From Chloroflexota bacterium (GTDB lineage: Bacteria; Chloroflexota; Anaerolineae; DUEN01): a stretch of 64,000 nucleotides of DNA. The stretch covers positions 1 through 64,000 of the forward strand of contig JAADGJ010000076.1 of the NCBI GenBank assembly GCA_013152435.1. Reading direction: 5' to 3'. Below, in pieces: positions 50,346-59,160 of the stretch. The notes below the pieces were generated by a model. That model was not told the DNA's origin and searched no databases. It saw only the letters and a list, made by a program, of their open reading frames with translations. Position 1 is the stretch's first letter; each line of letters opens with the position of its first letter. Made by a program: the position numbers and the translations under genes.

Positions 50346-53300
50346 TCACTGCAATAAGAACGCGTTCAGATCACGGACGTATGCGGTGTGGCGGACCAGA
50401 TCGGCGTGGAGCCGCTCCACGTCTCCCCCATATCCCAGCCGGCGGGCCAGGAACGCGAACTCCTCACTATCCGTGGGGGGGACCGTCAGATCCTTGGCGT
50501 TTCCCCGCACCATCCGCAGCGCGTTGATCAGCCGTCTCAGGAAGATGTGGGCCTCCCGAAGCCGCCGGAACTCCTCGGCTGAGAGGATGCCCGCCTCCGC
50601 CAGCGCCTCCATGGCCTCTCGCGTGTTGGTTCGACGCAGCGTGGGGTCCTGGTGCCCGTGGGTGATCTGCAGTCCCTGGACCAGGTATTCCAGGTCCACC
50701 AGGCCGCCCGGGCTGAACTTCGCGTTGAAGGTTCCTCCCGTGACGAGGTGTCGGATCTGTCTCTCGCGCATGGCGCGCATGGCCTTGACGTCGAACGGCT
50801 CGCCGCTGTAGACGAATTGGTCTCGCAGCGCCTCGATGTGTTTGCCCAGCTCCGGGTCCCCGGCGATCGGCCGTAGCTTCACCAGCGCCTGGCGTTCGTA
50901 TGCCCACGCGGGGCCGCCCGGGCCGAAGTAGCGCCGAAAGGCCTCCAGCGAGACGGCCATGCTGCCCATGCGGCCGTAGGGGCGCAGTTGCAGATCGATC
51001 TCGAAGATCCCCTCTCGTCGTGCCCGGATCGTCTGCAGGAACGCGTATACCAGTCGCTCGTAATACTCCGCTGTGGTGATGACGCGAGGCCCCGTGGTCT
51101 CGCCGTTACCGGCGAAGATGAACATCAGCTCGATGTCGGAGGCGTAGCCCAGCTCTCGCCCGCCGCACTTGCCCAGCGCGCAGACGCTCAACGGAGCGGG
51201 CGTCCCGTCCTCCAGGAGGGGATCCCCGTACTGGGCCCGCAGCTCCTCGTCGCACAGGCGATAGGCCGCCTCCACGATCACCTCGGCCAGCTCCGTCAGC
51301 TCACCGGAGAACTGCCCGAACTCGGTGATGTAGCCCAGGATATGCCGCATGTCGATGCGGAACATCTCCCGGTCCTTGAAGGTGTTGAGCACCTCCCGGC
51401 GGGCCTCGTAGTCCGGGGCCTCCCGGAGAGCGTCCGCCAGCTCTCGGCGCCACTGCTCCTTGGTCTTGGCCTGTGCCAGCGCATCGACGTCCCGAACGAC
51501 TGGGAAGAGGTTGTCGTGCTGCATGCGGAGGAAGTCCTCCCACAGGAAGTCGCTGACGCCCAGCAACCTGGCCAGCGCCTCCAACACCTCCGGCCTCTCC
51601 AGGGTGGTCAGCTCGTCAGGCCAGTCCGGCCGCATGAAGAGCTGCCCCACGAAGTTCCGGAAGTGGAGCAGGGCGGATTCCGGGTTGGGCGAGCGCGGCA
51701 ACAGGTGCGTGAAGTGCTTGACCAACACGGCCGCGGCGCGCAGCCGGCGTTGTCTGTCCGGATCGGTGATCTTCTGCCCTCGGGCATCGGTGACGTACAG
51801 CGTGTCACGCACGCGATTCCCGACCGAGTCGATGGTGACCCGGGCGATGTAGATGCCGATGAGGGCCAGCGCGTTGGTGAACTCGTACAGGAAGCCGATG
51901 GTGTCTGGCGCGTCGATGCGGAGGACGGTATAGCGCTCGGAGGCCTCGTTGTCGATCTCGATATCGACCGGGTACAGCGGCGCCGTGGCGCTGGGGATCT
52001 TTCGCAGCGCGTCGGCGACCCGCTTCGCCAGCTCGCCCTGGGCCTCCCGCTGTTCCCCGGCGTCCAGCCGCCGCAGGAGAGCCTCCAGATCCTCCGCGTA
52101 TCGCGCCCAGGTCTCCGGGGAGACCTCCCCGTGCACGGGGTGCACAGTGAACACGTCCACGATCTTGCGCCGGGTCTCCGCGGATGGCCCTCCCGTGGAC
52201 AGGCGTGGCCGGGGCCGCGCCCGGCGGGAGGATGGCGTCGAGCTCGGCCGTGAGTCGGCGGAAGGCTCCGAGAGCGGCTCGTATGTGAAGACCTGCCCGT
52301 CCAGGATGTTGAACCCGTACACGAACAGCAGCCCACAGATCAAGGAGAGCTCGCCCAGGTAGTCGTATGCCACGATGGTGACGCGCCATTGCCCGTCCTC
52401 GCGAGGCTCCGCCTCCACCTCGGCCAGGTTGTCCTGGCCGAGCCGATCCGCCAGCGCGATGTGATGCTCGATCTCGCGATCGCTGAAGGTGGCGATGTAC
52501 GAGGGGCCCATCCGGGCCAGGTGTCGTGAGCCATGGTCGGAGGCAGGCCGGGGATTTGTATTCATCGCTCGCACGCTTTCCCTTCCCTCTAGATATCGCT
52601 GGTAGACGGCCCGGATCGCCGCACTGTGCTGCTGGTATCGGGCGACGAGCTGCGCGCCGGCTTCGGCCCCCTGGAATCCCAGCCGGCGGGCCAGATGGGC
52701 CAGCCCCTCCGCGTCGTCCGGGAGCGCATGGGTCTGCTGGTAATGCATCAGTTGCAGATGGTGCTCGATGGTGCGCAGGAAGATGTAGCCCTCCAGCAGA
52801 ACGTCGTATTCGTCCTCGGGGAGGAACCCGGAAGCGCGTAGCCTGGACAGGGCGTCCAGCGTGTTGTGGCTGCGGAGATCGGGGCGGCGCGCGCCATATC
52901 GCAGCTGGAGGTATTGGGTCACGAACTCGACATCACGGATCGAGCCCTGGCCGAGCTTGACCTCGCCCCACTCCCGCCCACGCTGACGCAGTTGGGACTC
53001 GATGCGCTCCTTCATGGCCCGCATGTCCGCTCGCGCCGCCTCTCCCGTGATGTCGTAGATCAGCGGCGTCGCTCGATGCAGGAACTCCTCGCCGACGTCC
53101 TCATCCCCGGCGATGACGCGCGCTTTGAGCAGCGCCTGCTTCTCCCACAGCCGGGCGTGTTGGTGCAGGTAGGCGATATACCCGTCGATGGAGGAGACCA
53201 GTGCCCCGGAGCGGCCCCACGGGCGCAGCCGCATGTCGACGCGATAGAGGAATCCCTCGGACGTGATCCGGGACAGCGCCTCGATCAGCCGCTGCCCCAG

Positions 53301-54065
53301 CCGCCGATAGGCCATGGGGCCCGAGCGCGCCAGGAACAGCAGATCGATGTCGGAGCTGTAGTTCAGCTCCTGGCCACCCAGCTTGCCCAGCGCCAGGACG
53401 GCGAACCCCTCCGTTGGGGTGTCGGTCTGCTCCGCGGCGATGGCCAGGCAGGCCCGAACCAGGCTGTCGGCCAGGCCGGAGAGCTGATCGGTGACCGTGG
53501 CCAGGTCCAGCAGGCCGAGGAGGTCGCAGGTGCCGATGCGCAGGAGCTCCCAGCGCTGAAAGCGCCTCAGCGCGTCCAGCCGGGCGTCGACCTCGGCGAA
53601 GGGGGCGATGGCCTCCATGGCCTCCGAGTAGAGCCCTTTGACGTCTTTGGGCTGGGCCAGCCGCCTGTAGGCGATGAGCCGCTCGAAGTACTCGGGGGTG
53701 CGCAGGAGGATCTCCGTGAGAAACTGGCTTCCGGCGAAGAGGGTGGCGAGTACCTCGATGGCCCGGGGGTTGTCGGCGAGGTAGCGGAGCAACGCCTGGC
53801 GATCCGGGGCGCTTTGGACGAAGCGCTCCAGGTTCACCAGCACCCGGTCGGGGCTGGCGACGCCTTGCAGGGCCGTCAGCAGGGTGGGGAGGCATTCCAG
53901 GAACGCCTCTCGTCCCTCCGCCCGGCTGGCGAGCCTGCGCAGGCAGCGGGCGGCCGCCTGCCAGTCGACGAAGCCGACAGGCGCCAACATGTCGCGTATC
54001 ACATCACCATCGAGCGATTCGCGTGAACTCAGATCATGACCGAGCGCGAATCCCGCAAAAAGCAT
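50346..54065 (-). CDS. glnE: Glutamine synthetase adenylyltransferase with two inserted ACT domains
   Basis: 1239 residues (E. coli GlnE is 946). The first nucleotidyltransferase domain has ALGKLGGQELNYSSDIDLLFL near residue 225 and the second ALGKCGGRELGYASDIELMFIF near 965, each followed by RLRPWGRSG- and LRPYGRMG-like motifs and helical GlnE regulatory segments. Between them lie two ACT domains as in GlnD: VTIVAYDYLGELSLICGLL near 565 and VLRIDAPDTIGFLYEFTNAL near 710, split by a Pro/Arg/Ser-rich linker. ACT domains bind amino acids, so glutamine may be sensed directly rather than only via PII (inference). Start at 54065 (MLFAGFALG) is set 10 nt after a TATAAT; the ORF further upstream is spurious. 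The next gene downstream is glnA. Confidence 0.9.
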   Translation of the reverse strand: MLFAGFALGHDLSSRESLDGDVIRDMLAPVGFVDWQAAARCLRRLASRAEGREAFLECLPTLLTALQGVASPDRVLVNLERFVQSAPDRQALLRYLADNPRAIEVLATLFAGSQFLTEILLRTPEYFERLIAYRRLAQPKDVKGLYSEAMEAIAPFAEVDARLDALRRFQRWELLRIGTCDLLGLLDLATVTDQLSGLADSLVRACLAIAAEQTDTPTEGFAVLALGKLGGQELNYSSDIDLLFLARSGPMAYRRLGQRLIEALSRITSEGFLYRVDMRLRPWGRSGALVSSIDGYIAYLHQHARLWEKQALLKARVIAGDEDVGEEFLHRATPLIYDITGEAARADMRAMKERIESQLRQRGREWGEVKLGQGSIRDVEFVTQYLQLRYGARRPDLRSHNTLDALSRLRASGFLPEDEYDVLLEGYIFLRTIEHHLQLMHYQQTHALPDDAEGLAHLARRLGFQGAEAGAQLVARYQQHSAAIRAVYQRYLEGRESVRAMNTNPRPASDHGSRHLARMGPSYIATFSDREIEHHIALADRLGQDNLAEVEAEPREDGQWRVTIVAYDYLGELSLICGLLFVYGFNILDGQVFTYEPLSEPSADSRPSSTPSSRRARPRPRLSTGGPSAETRRKIVDVFTVHPVHGEVSPETWARYAEDLEALLRRLDAGEQREAQGELAKRVADALRKIPSATAPLYPVDIEIDNEASERYTVLRIDAPDTIGFLYEFTNALALIGIYIARVTIDSVGNRVRDTLYVTDARGQKITDPDRQRRLRAAAVLVKHFTHLLPRSPNPESALLHFRNFVGQLFMRPDWPDELTTLERPEVLEALARLLGVSDFLWEDFLRMQHDNLFPVVRDVDALAQAKTKEQWRRELADALREAPDYEARREVLNTFKDREMFRIDMRHILGYITEFGQFSGELTELAEVIVEAAYRLCDEELRAQYGDPLLEDGTPAPLSVCALGKCGGRELGYASDIELMFIFAGNGETTGPRVITTAEYYERLVYAFLQTIRARREGIFEIDLQLRPYGRMGSMAVSLEAFRRYFGPGGPAWAYERQALVKLRPIAGDPELGKHIEALRDQFVYSGEPFDVKAMRAMRERQIRHLVTGGTFNAKFSPGGLVDLEYLVQGLQITHGHQDPTLRRTNTREAMEALAEAGILSAEEFRRLREAHIFLRRLINALRMVRGNAKDLTVPPTDSEEFAFLARRLGYGGDVERLHADLVRHTAYVRDLNAFLLQ

Positions 54066-54391
54066 AGCGATTGGGATTATAGGTGAAAACGCCGGACGCG
54101 TCCAATGCCGGATGTGTCGCAACTGTTCACCGTTGGGATGAAGGAACCCGGGGGCTTGCCACAGTGACTTTGACCGGTTGTCCTGAACTCCCTCCACCCC
54201 CTGGCCCCCGCCTCCTCCGGGAAGGGAGGACTTCGGGGGATGGGGACCGAAGCGAACGCCGGCGGCGCGCCAAGGGACCACTTCAGGGCGAGCCAACACG
54301 GTGAACCGTACCGGCTGCCGAGCCCTGATGATCCAAGAAGTCCATCGGAGTCGCCGGTGTTGCAGATTTGTTGCAATCTTGCGAGAACCCG
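54066..54391. other. Divergent intergenic region between glnE and LacI operon
   Basis: Contains the glnE promoter at its left side and GC-rich repeat-like sequence (54190-54250, CCTCCGGGAAGGGAGGACTTC). No gene on either strand; the open frames here are short and repeat-derived. Confidence 0.55.
54076..54105 (-). promoter_or_regulatory. Candidate glnE promoter, near-leaderless
   Basis: Minus strand TTGGAC (54100-54105), 18-bp spacer, perfect TATAAT (54076-54081), 10 nt before the ATG. The expected start of transcription is about 3 nt before the ATG. Confidence 0.5.
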
Positions 54392-54420
54392 TTGACATGT
54401 TTCAGGATGGGCGCGACAAT
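54392..54420 (+). promoter_or_regulatory. Promoter of the LacI/ABC operon
   Basis: Consensus TTGACA (54392-54397), exact 17-bp spacer, GACAAT (54415-54420). About 120 nt before the LacI start. A GGTCA...TGACC inverted repeat at about 54455-54475 downstream could be an operator. Confidence 0.65.
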
Positions 54421-54545
54421 GCTTTCAAGGTAGATGCTCGTTCCAAAACAGGATGGTCAAGCCGTTCTCGTGACCTCTGCCGTCTTGCGATCCTCCCACC
54501 TGTTTGACCATCTCCACTGTCCTCGGTACGGTAAGGGGTTTCCTC

Positions 54546-55583
54546 GTGCGTGTGACGTTGCGTGATATCGCCCGTCAGGCCTGCGTTTCGACCTCCACCG
54601 TCTCTCGGGTGTTGAACGGATATCCCTATGTGAGCGAGGCCACGCGTGCGGCGGTGTGGCAGGCTGCCCAGGACCTCGGGTATCCTCTGAATGCCCTGCG
54701 CCGTCCCCGCCAGGCGGCTCGCATGGTGCTGATGCTGGCGTACTACACAACGGCCTCATATGACAAGCCGGACATGTATTCCGTCGGCGGTTATCTGGAG
54801 CGCATGGTCTCCTCCGGCGCGCAATCGATCTTCGAGTGTCACGGCGTTGCGACCCGGATTCAACGCACGAATATGCGGGCGGAGGAGGCGCGCCAGTACG
54901 CGGACGATCCGGCGGTGACCGGGCTCATCCTGATGGGCGGGGTCGTCGATCGTGATTTCGTGCGAAGCCTCCAGGCGTTGGGGGTTCCCTTTGTGATCGC
55001 GGGGGCTCACGTCCTGCCGCTGCGCGTCAACTGCGTCATGGCGGATGTCTTCCATGGCATGGAACAGGTTGTGGCCCATCTGATCGAGAAGGGACGCCGG
55101 CGCATCGGCCTGGTGAACGGCCCGCCCACGACGACGACCAGCGAGGAGAAGTACAAGGGATTTCGCCTGACCCTCTGCGAGCATCATCTGCCCTTCTCCC
55201 CAGAGCAGGTCATCTCAGCCGAGTTCACGCCGGAATCCGGCTACGAGCAGACTCAGCGATTGCTTGATCAGGCCCAGGACCTGGATGCCATCGCCTATGC
55301 TCATGATGCCATGGCTTTGGGTGGGCTGCGGGCGATTCGCGAGCGCGGCTATCGGGTGCCCGACGATATCGCCATCACGGGATTCCACAATGAGGAGATC
55401 TCTCGTTTCACGGATCCTCCGCTGACGTCCGTCCACTTCGATGCGCGCCTGCTGGGCGTCATCGCGGCTCGCCGGTTGTGCATGATGATCGAGGAACCGG
55501 ACGGTGAACAGTGGCATGTCTTGTTGCCCACGTCCCTGGTCGTTAGGGGGTCTACGGGGAGTCATCCTTCGCCTGCGGGGTAG
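54546..55583 (+). CDS. LacI-family transcriptional regulator
   Basis: 345 residues. N-terminal LacI helix-turn-helix (VTLRDIARQACVSTSTVSRV, then LNGYPYVSEATRAAV) and periplasmic-binding-type ligand domain (LILMGGVVDRDFV, DDIAITGFHNEEIS, PPLTSVHFD). GTG at 54546 is chosen since AAGGGG lies 7 nt upstream and the HTH begins just after. It is the first gene of the sugar operon and probably represses it until the transported glycan binds. Confidence 0.92.
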   Translation: MRVTLRDIARQACVSTSTVSRVLNGYPYVSEATRAAVWQAAQDLGYPLNALRRPRQAARMVLMLAYYTTASYDKPDMYSVGGYLERMVSSGAQSIFECHGVATRIQRTNMRAEEARQYADDPAVTGLILMGGVVDRDFVRSLQALGVPFVIAGAHVLPLRVNCVMADVFHGMEQVVAHLIEKGRRRIGLVNGPPTTTTSEEKYKGFRLTLCEHHLPFSPEQVISAEFTPESGYEQTQRLLDQAQDLDAIAYAHDAMALGGLRAIRERGYRVPDDIAITGFHNEEISRFTDPPLTSVHFDARLLGVIAARRLCMMIEEPDGEQWHVLLPTSLVVRGSTGSHPSPAG

Positions 55584-55649
55584 GCTCGTACGGCGGTGGT
55601 CCCATGCCCCCTTCTTTCCCCATGAGTTGTGATTTCAGGAGGAGACGCC

Positions 55650-57050
55650 ATGGTTAGCAAGAATCGGACGAGGCAGGGGTTGACCCGGCGCGAGTTCATG
55701 CGCCTGATCGCCTTGACCGGGGCGGGAGCATGGGTGGCCGCCTGTGCGCCCGCGGCGCCGCAGGCGCCGGCTGAGGGAAAGGCCCCGGCGGCGGAGGAGG
55801 GCGGCGAAGCCGAGCGCCAGCCGGTGACGCTCCGCTTCTGGCACCACTGGGGTGGCAATCGCGTCCCCCTGATGGAGGAGCAGATCAATCGCTTCATGGA
55901 GAAGTACCCATGGATCACGGTGGAGGTGACGTTGCAGCCATGGGATCAGCGGCTGGAGAAGATCCTGACCGCGGTGGCTGCCAATGATCCCCCCGACGTG
56001 ACCATGTTGGGGCGACATGACATGCCGTCCTTCGTGGAGCAGAACGCCCTGTTGCCGCTGGATTCGTGGATGGAGCGTGACGGCGTCACCAAGGACCTCT
56101 TCTACGAGGCGGAGTTCAAGGGATGCCAGTACAAGGGGAAGACGTGGATCCTGCCCCTTCCCACGGGCGGGGCGCTGGATCTGGTGTGGCGCAACAAGCG
56201 CTGGTTCCGGGAGGCCGGGTTGGACCCAGAGAAGCCGCCAGAGACCTGGGATGAGCTGGAGGAGGTGGCCAAGGCGCTCACGGTGGTCGAGGACGGCACG
56301 CTCAAGAGAGTTGGCATCAACGTCCTGAGCGTAGGCGACGGCCGCCCCTTCTTCCTCTGGCTCTACAACAACGGCGGCACCTGGATCAGCGAGGACCTCA
56401 GGACGATCCAGTTCAACAGCCCGGCCGGGCTGGAGGCCCTGAAGTGGATGGTCAACTTCACGAACGACATCAACGGGGGCGCTGAGGAGGTGGCCGCTTT
56501 TTACAGCCAGACCGGCGAGTGGGAGAACGGGCCGTTCTACAACGACTACGAGGCCATGCAGATCAACGGGTCGTGGGAGTTCTTCAAGATCAAGGAGTAC
56601 GCCCCGGACATGATCCCCGACCTGGGCGTGAGCGTTGTGCCGCATGGTCCCAACGGCGAGTCCCACGGCCTCGCCTATGGCGGATGGGGCTACGTGATCC
56701 CGCGCGGCGTGGAGCATGAGGAGGAGGCGTGGCTCCTGGTCAAGTGGCTGACCACGGAGAAGGACGGCGCCTGCTGGTTCCTGCAGCAGCAGAAGCGCCC
56801 TTCACCGCTCAAGTACTGCAATGAGGACCCGGCCTCCGGCGAGGGCAACCCGCTCTGGAACGACATTTTGAGCGTCATGAGCCAGGATGTTTGGGTGCCC
56901 ATCACCCCCGTCCAGCCGCAGATCCAGCAGATCATCGGGCAGATGACCGAGGAGGCCACCTACGGCGTGCGCACGCCCGAGGAGGCCCTGCAGTGGGGCG
57001 CGGAGGAAGCGCAGCGCGTCCTGGATGAGTACTGGGCGGAACGTTCGTAG
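55650..57050 (+). CDS. ABC transporter sugar-binding lipoprotein (Tat-exported)
   Basis: 466 residues. Twin-arginine signal (TRREFMRLIALTGAGAWVAAC) ending in a lipobox-like AAC, then an Ala/Pro/Glu linker. The body is a family 1 solute-binding protein (VTLRFWHHWGGNRVPLMEEQ, NDPPDVTMLGRHDMPSF, YKGKTWILPLPTGGALDLVW, AYGGWGYVIPRG). It captures a carbohydrate outside the cell for the two permeases downstream. The ATG at 55650 has GGAGGAGA 4 nt upstream; an earlier ATG at 55629 lacks a good site. Confidence 0.93.
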   Translation: MVSKNRTRQGLTRREFMRLIALTGAGAWVAACAPAAPQAPAEGKAPAAEEGGEAERQPVTLRFWHHWGGNRVPLMEEQINRFMEKYPWITVEVTLQPWDQRLEKILTAVAANDPPDVTMLGRHDMPSFVEQNALLPLDSWMERDGVTKDLFYEAEFKGCQYKGKTWILPLPTGGALDLVWRNKRWFREAGLDPEKPPETWDELEEVAKALTVVEDGTLKRVGINVLSVGDGRPFFLWLYNNGGTWISEDLRTIQFNSPAGLEALKWMVNFTNDINGGAEEVAAFYSQTGEWENGPFYNDYEAMQINGSWEFFKIKEYAPDMIPDLGVSVVPHGPNGESHGLAYGGWGYVIPRGVEHEEEAWLLVKWLTTEKDGACWFLQQQKRPSPLKYCNEDPASGEGNPLWNDILSVMSQDVWVPITPVQPQIQQIIGQMTEEATYGVRTPEEALQWGAEEAQRVLDEYWAERS

Positions 57051-57279
57051 GCGCGTTCGGGCGGACCACGTCCCGTCCATGCGACGCGACATCTGGGCGC
57101 ACCTGATCCTTTCAGGTGCGCCCGATCACATGTCTCATGCCCGGTCCTCCAGGGCGTGAGGGGGCGTGGCTGGTCGTCGGGTCGGCTTCGCTTCAGGTGG
57201 GCGTGGATTCGCCGTCGCGCCGCGTTTTTCCGATGGACTCGATCCATCGTCGGTCTTCCGACCTCGCAAGGAGTGGGCG

Positions 57280-58212
57280 ATGCCAGCCATGTTTACCACG
57301 CGAAGGCACGGGGAAGCCTCATGGGGCAGCCTGTCCACCGCACGGCGCAAGGAGGCTCTTCTGGGGTATCTCTTCATCTCCCCCTGGCTTTTGGGCCTCC
57401 TGCTGTTCGTGCTCGGCCCCTTCGTCGCCTCACTCTACCTGAGCTTCACCACGTACTCGATTCTGCAGCCGGGTAAGTGGGTCGGGATCAACAATTACGT
57501 CAAGGCGTTCTCTCGCGAGCCGCTGTTCTGGAAGTCGCTGGGGAACACGGCCTACTATGTCGTCGGGGCGGTGCCGCTGCGCATCGTCTTGGGCTTTGCC
57601 CTGGCCCTGCTCCTGAACGTGAAGGTCCGTGGGCTGACCATCTGGCGCACGCTGTTCTACGTGCCCTCCATCACGCCGCTGGTGGCCACCACCGTGCTGT
57701 GGCTCTATCTGCTGAACCCCAAGTTTGGGCTCATCAACTACGCGCTGAGTCTGGCCCACATCGACCCGATCCCCTGGCTGACCAGCCCCAAGTGGTCGAA
57801 GCCGGCGCTGATCCTCATGAGCATCTGGTGGGTGGGCGGGAACATGGTGATCTTCCTGGCCGGCCTGCAGGGCATCCCGCAGCACCTCTATGAGGCGGCC
57901 GAGCTGGACGGCGCCAACGCGTGGCAGCGCCTGTGGAATGTCACGATCCCGATGATGACCCCCACGATCTATTTCAACCTGATCATCAACATCATCAACA
58001 CCTTCCAGGTGTTCGTCCAGGCCTTCATCATGACCGATGGGGGGCCGCTGAACTCCACTCGCTTCTATATGCTCTACCTGTATGATAACGCCTTCCGCTT
58101 CTTCAAGATGGGGTACGCATCCGCCCTGGCCTGGATCCTGTTCCTGATCATCCTGGTGCTGACCGTCTTGCTGGTGAAATCATCGGATCGCTGGGTCTTC
58201 TACGGTGGCTAA
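57280..58212 (+). CDS. ABC sugar transporter permease, MalF/UgpA-type
   Basis: 310 residues with six predicted membrane segments (for example GYLFISPWLLGLLLFVLGPFV and LAWILFLIILVLTVLLV). The EAA loop is YEAAELDGANAWQRLWNVTIP, the contact point for the ATPase. AAGGAG is 7 nt before the ATG at 57280. The cognate ATPase is not in the window, so a shared MsmX/UgpC-like ATPase elsewhere is expected. Confidence 0.93.
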   Translation: MPAMFTTRRHGEASWGSLSTARRKEALLGYLFISPWLLGLLLFVLGPFVASLYLSFTTYSILQPGKWVGINNYVKAFSREPLFWKSLGNTAYYVVGAVPLRIVLGFALALLLNVKVRGLTIWRTLFYVPSITPLVATTVLWLYLLNPKFGLINYALSLAHIDPIPWLTSPKWSKPALILMSIWWVGGNMVIFLAGLQGIPQHLYEAAELDGANAWQRLWNVTIPMMTPTIYFNLIINIINTFQVFVQAFIMTDGGPLNSTRFYMLYLYDNAFRFFKMGYASALAWILFLIILVLTVLLVKSSDRWVFYGG

Positions 58213-58222
58213 GGGGGGAGCG

Positions 58223-59101
58223 ATGAGCGTTGTAACAGGGGTGAGGCCGCGCCGTAGCCTGGGCAAGGTGTGGAGGCGCCGCATCGGGCTGGGGCTGACG
58301 TACCTGGCGTTGGCGGGGTTGAGCCTCCTCTTTCTGATCCCATTGTTCTGGTTGTTCACCTCCTCGTTGATGCCGTTGTCCCAGATCGGCAAGTGGCCGC
58401 CGGAGTGGATCCCTGAGCCCGTGCAGTGGGAAAACTACACCAAGGCGCTGAAGTTCTGGCACTTTGGCCGCAGCTTCAAGAACACGGCGATCATCACGGT
58501 GTTCTCCATGATCGGGGAGCTGCTCTCGTGCACGTTGGTGGCGTACGGGTTCGCCCGGCTGCGATTCCCCGGCCGTGAGCCTCTCTTCGTCATCCTCCTG
58601 AGCACCATGATGCTGCCGTTCGCCGTGCGCATGGTGCCCATGTACATCGGCTTCAGCAAGCTGGGCTGGGTGAACACCTTCCTGCCGCTCATCGTTCCGG
58701 CCTTTTTCGGGAACCCCTTCTATGTGTTCCTGCTCCGCCAGTTCTTCCTCACCATTCCGGAGGAGCTGGTGGACGCGGCGCGCATCGACGGCGCGTCGGA
58801 ATTCAACATCTGGGCCCGGATCATGCTGCCGCTATCCGGCCCCGCCATCATCGTGGTCTCCATCTTCTCGTTTCAGGCGGCCTGGAACGACTTCATCGGG
58901 CCTTTGCTCTATCTGAACGACGAGCGGTTGCACACCCTGGCGTTGGGGCTGTACACCTTCACCGCCATGCCCGGTCAGGGGTCGCTTTACAACCAGCTCA
59001 TGGCGGCCTCGGTGCTTATGGTGCTCCCCATGCTTATCGTGTTCGCCATCTTCCAGCGGTATTTCGTCCAGGGGGTGACCCTCTCGGGGTTGAAGGGATA
59101 G
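58223..59101 (+). CDS. ABC sugar transporter permease, MalG/UgpE-type
   Basis: 292 residues with six membrane segments (LGLTYLALAGLSLLFLIPLF first). EAA loop: EELVDAARIDGASEFNIWARIMLP. Ten bp after the first permease; GGGGGGAG 3-4 nt before ATG 58223. Forms a heterodimer with the preceding permease. Confidence 0.93.
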   Translation: MSVVTGVRPRRSLGKVWRRRIGLGLTYLALAGLSLLFLIPLFWLFTSSLMPLSQIGKWPPEWIPEPVQWENYTKALKFWHFGRSFKNTAIITVFSMIGELLSCTLVAYGFARLRFPGREPLFVILLSTMMLPFAVRMVPMYIGFSKLGWVNTFLPLIVPAFFGNPFYVFLLRQFFLTIPEELVDAARIDGASEFNIWARIMLPLSGPAIIVVSIFSFQAAWNDFIGPLLYLNDERLHTLALGLYTFTAMPGQGSLYNQLMAASVLMVLPMLIVFAIFQRYFVQGVTLSGLKG

Positions 59102-59160
59102 GCGCCATCGCCGCCGTCCGGTTCATTGGCATTATGCGCTATTGAAGGAGATGGATCCCC

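Noticed and set aside
54066-54398. N-terminal extension of GlnE by 111 residues
   Set aside because: Would include the promoter -10 box, low-complexity sequence and no GlnE-like residues; the start at 54065 is better.
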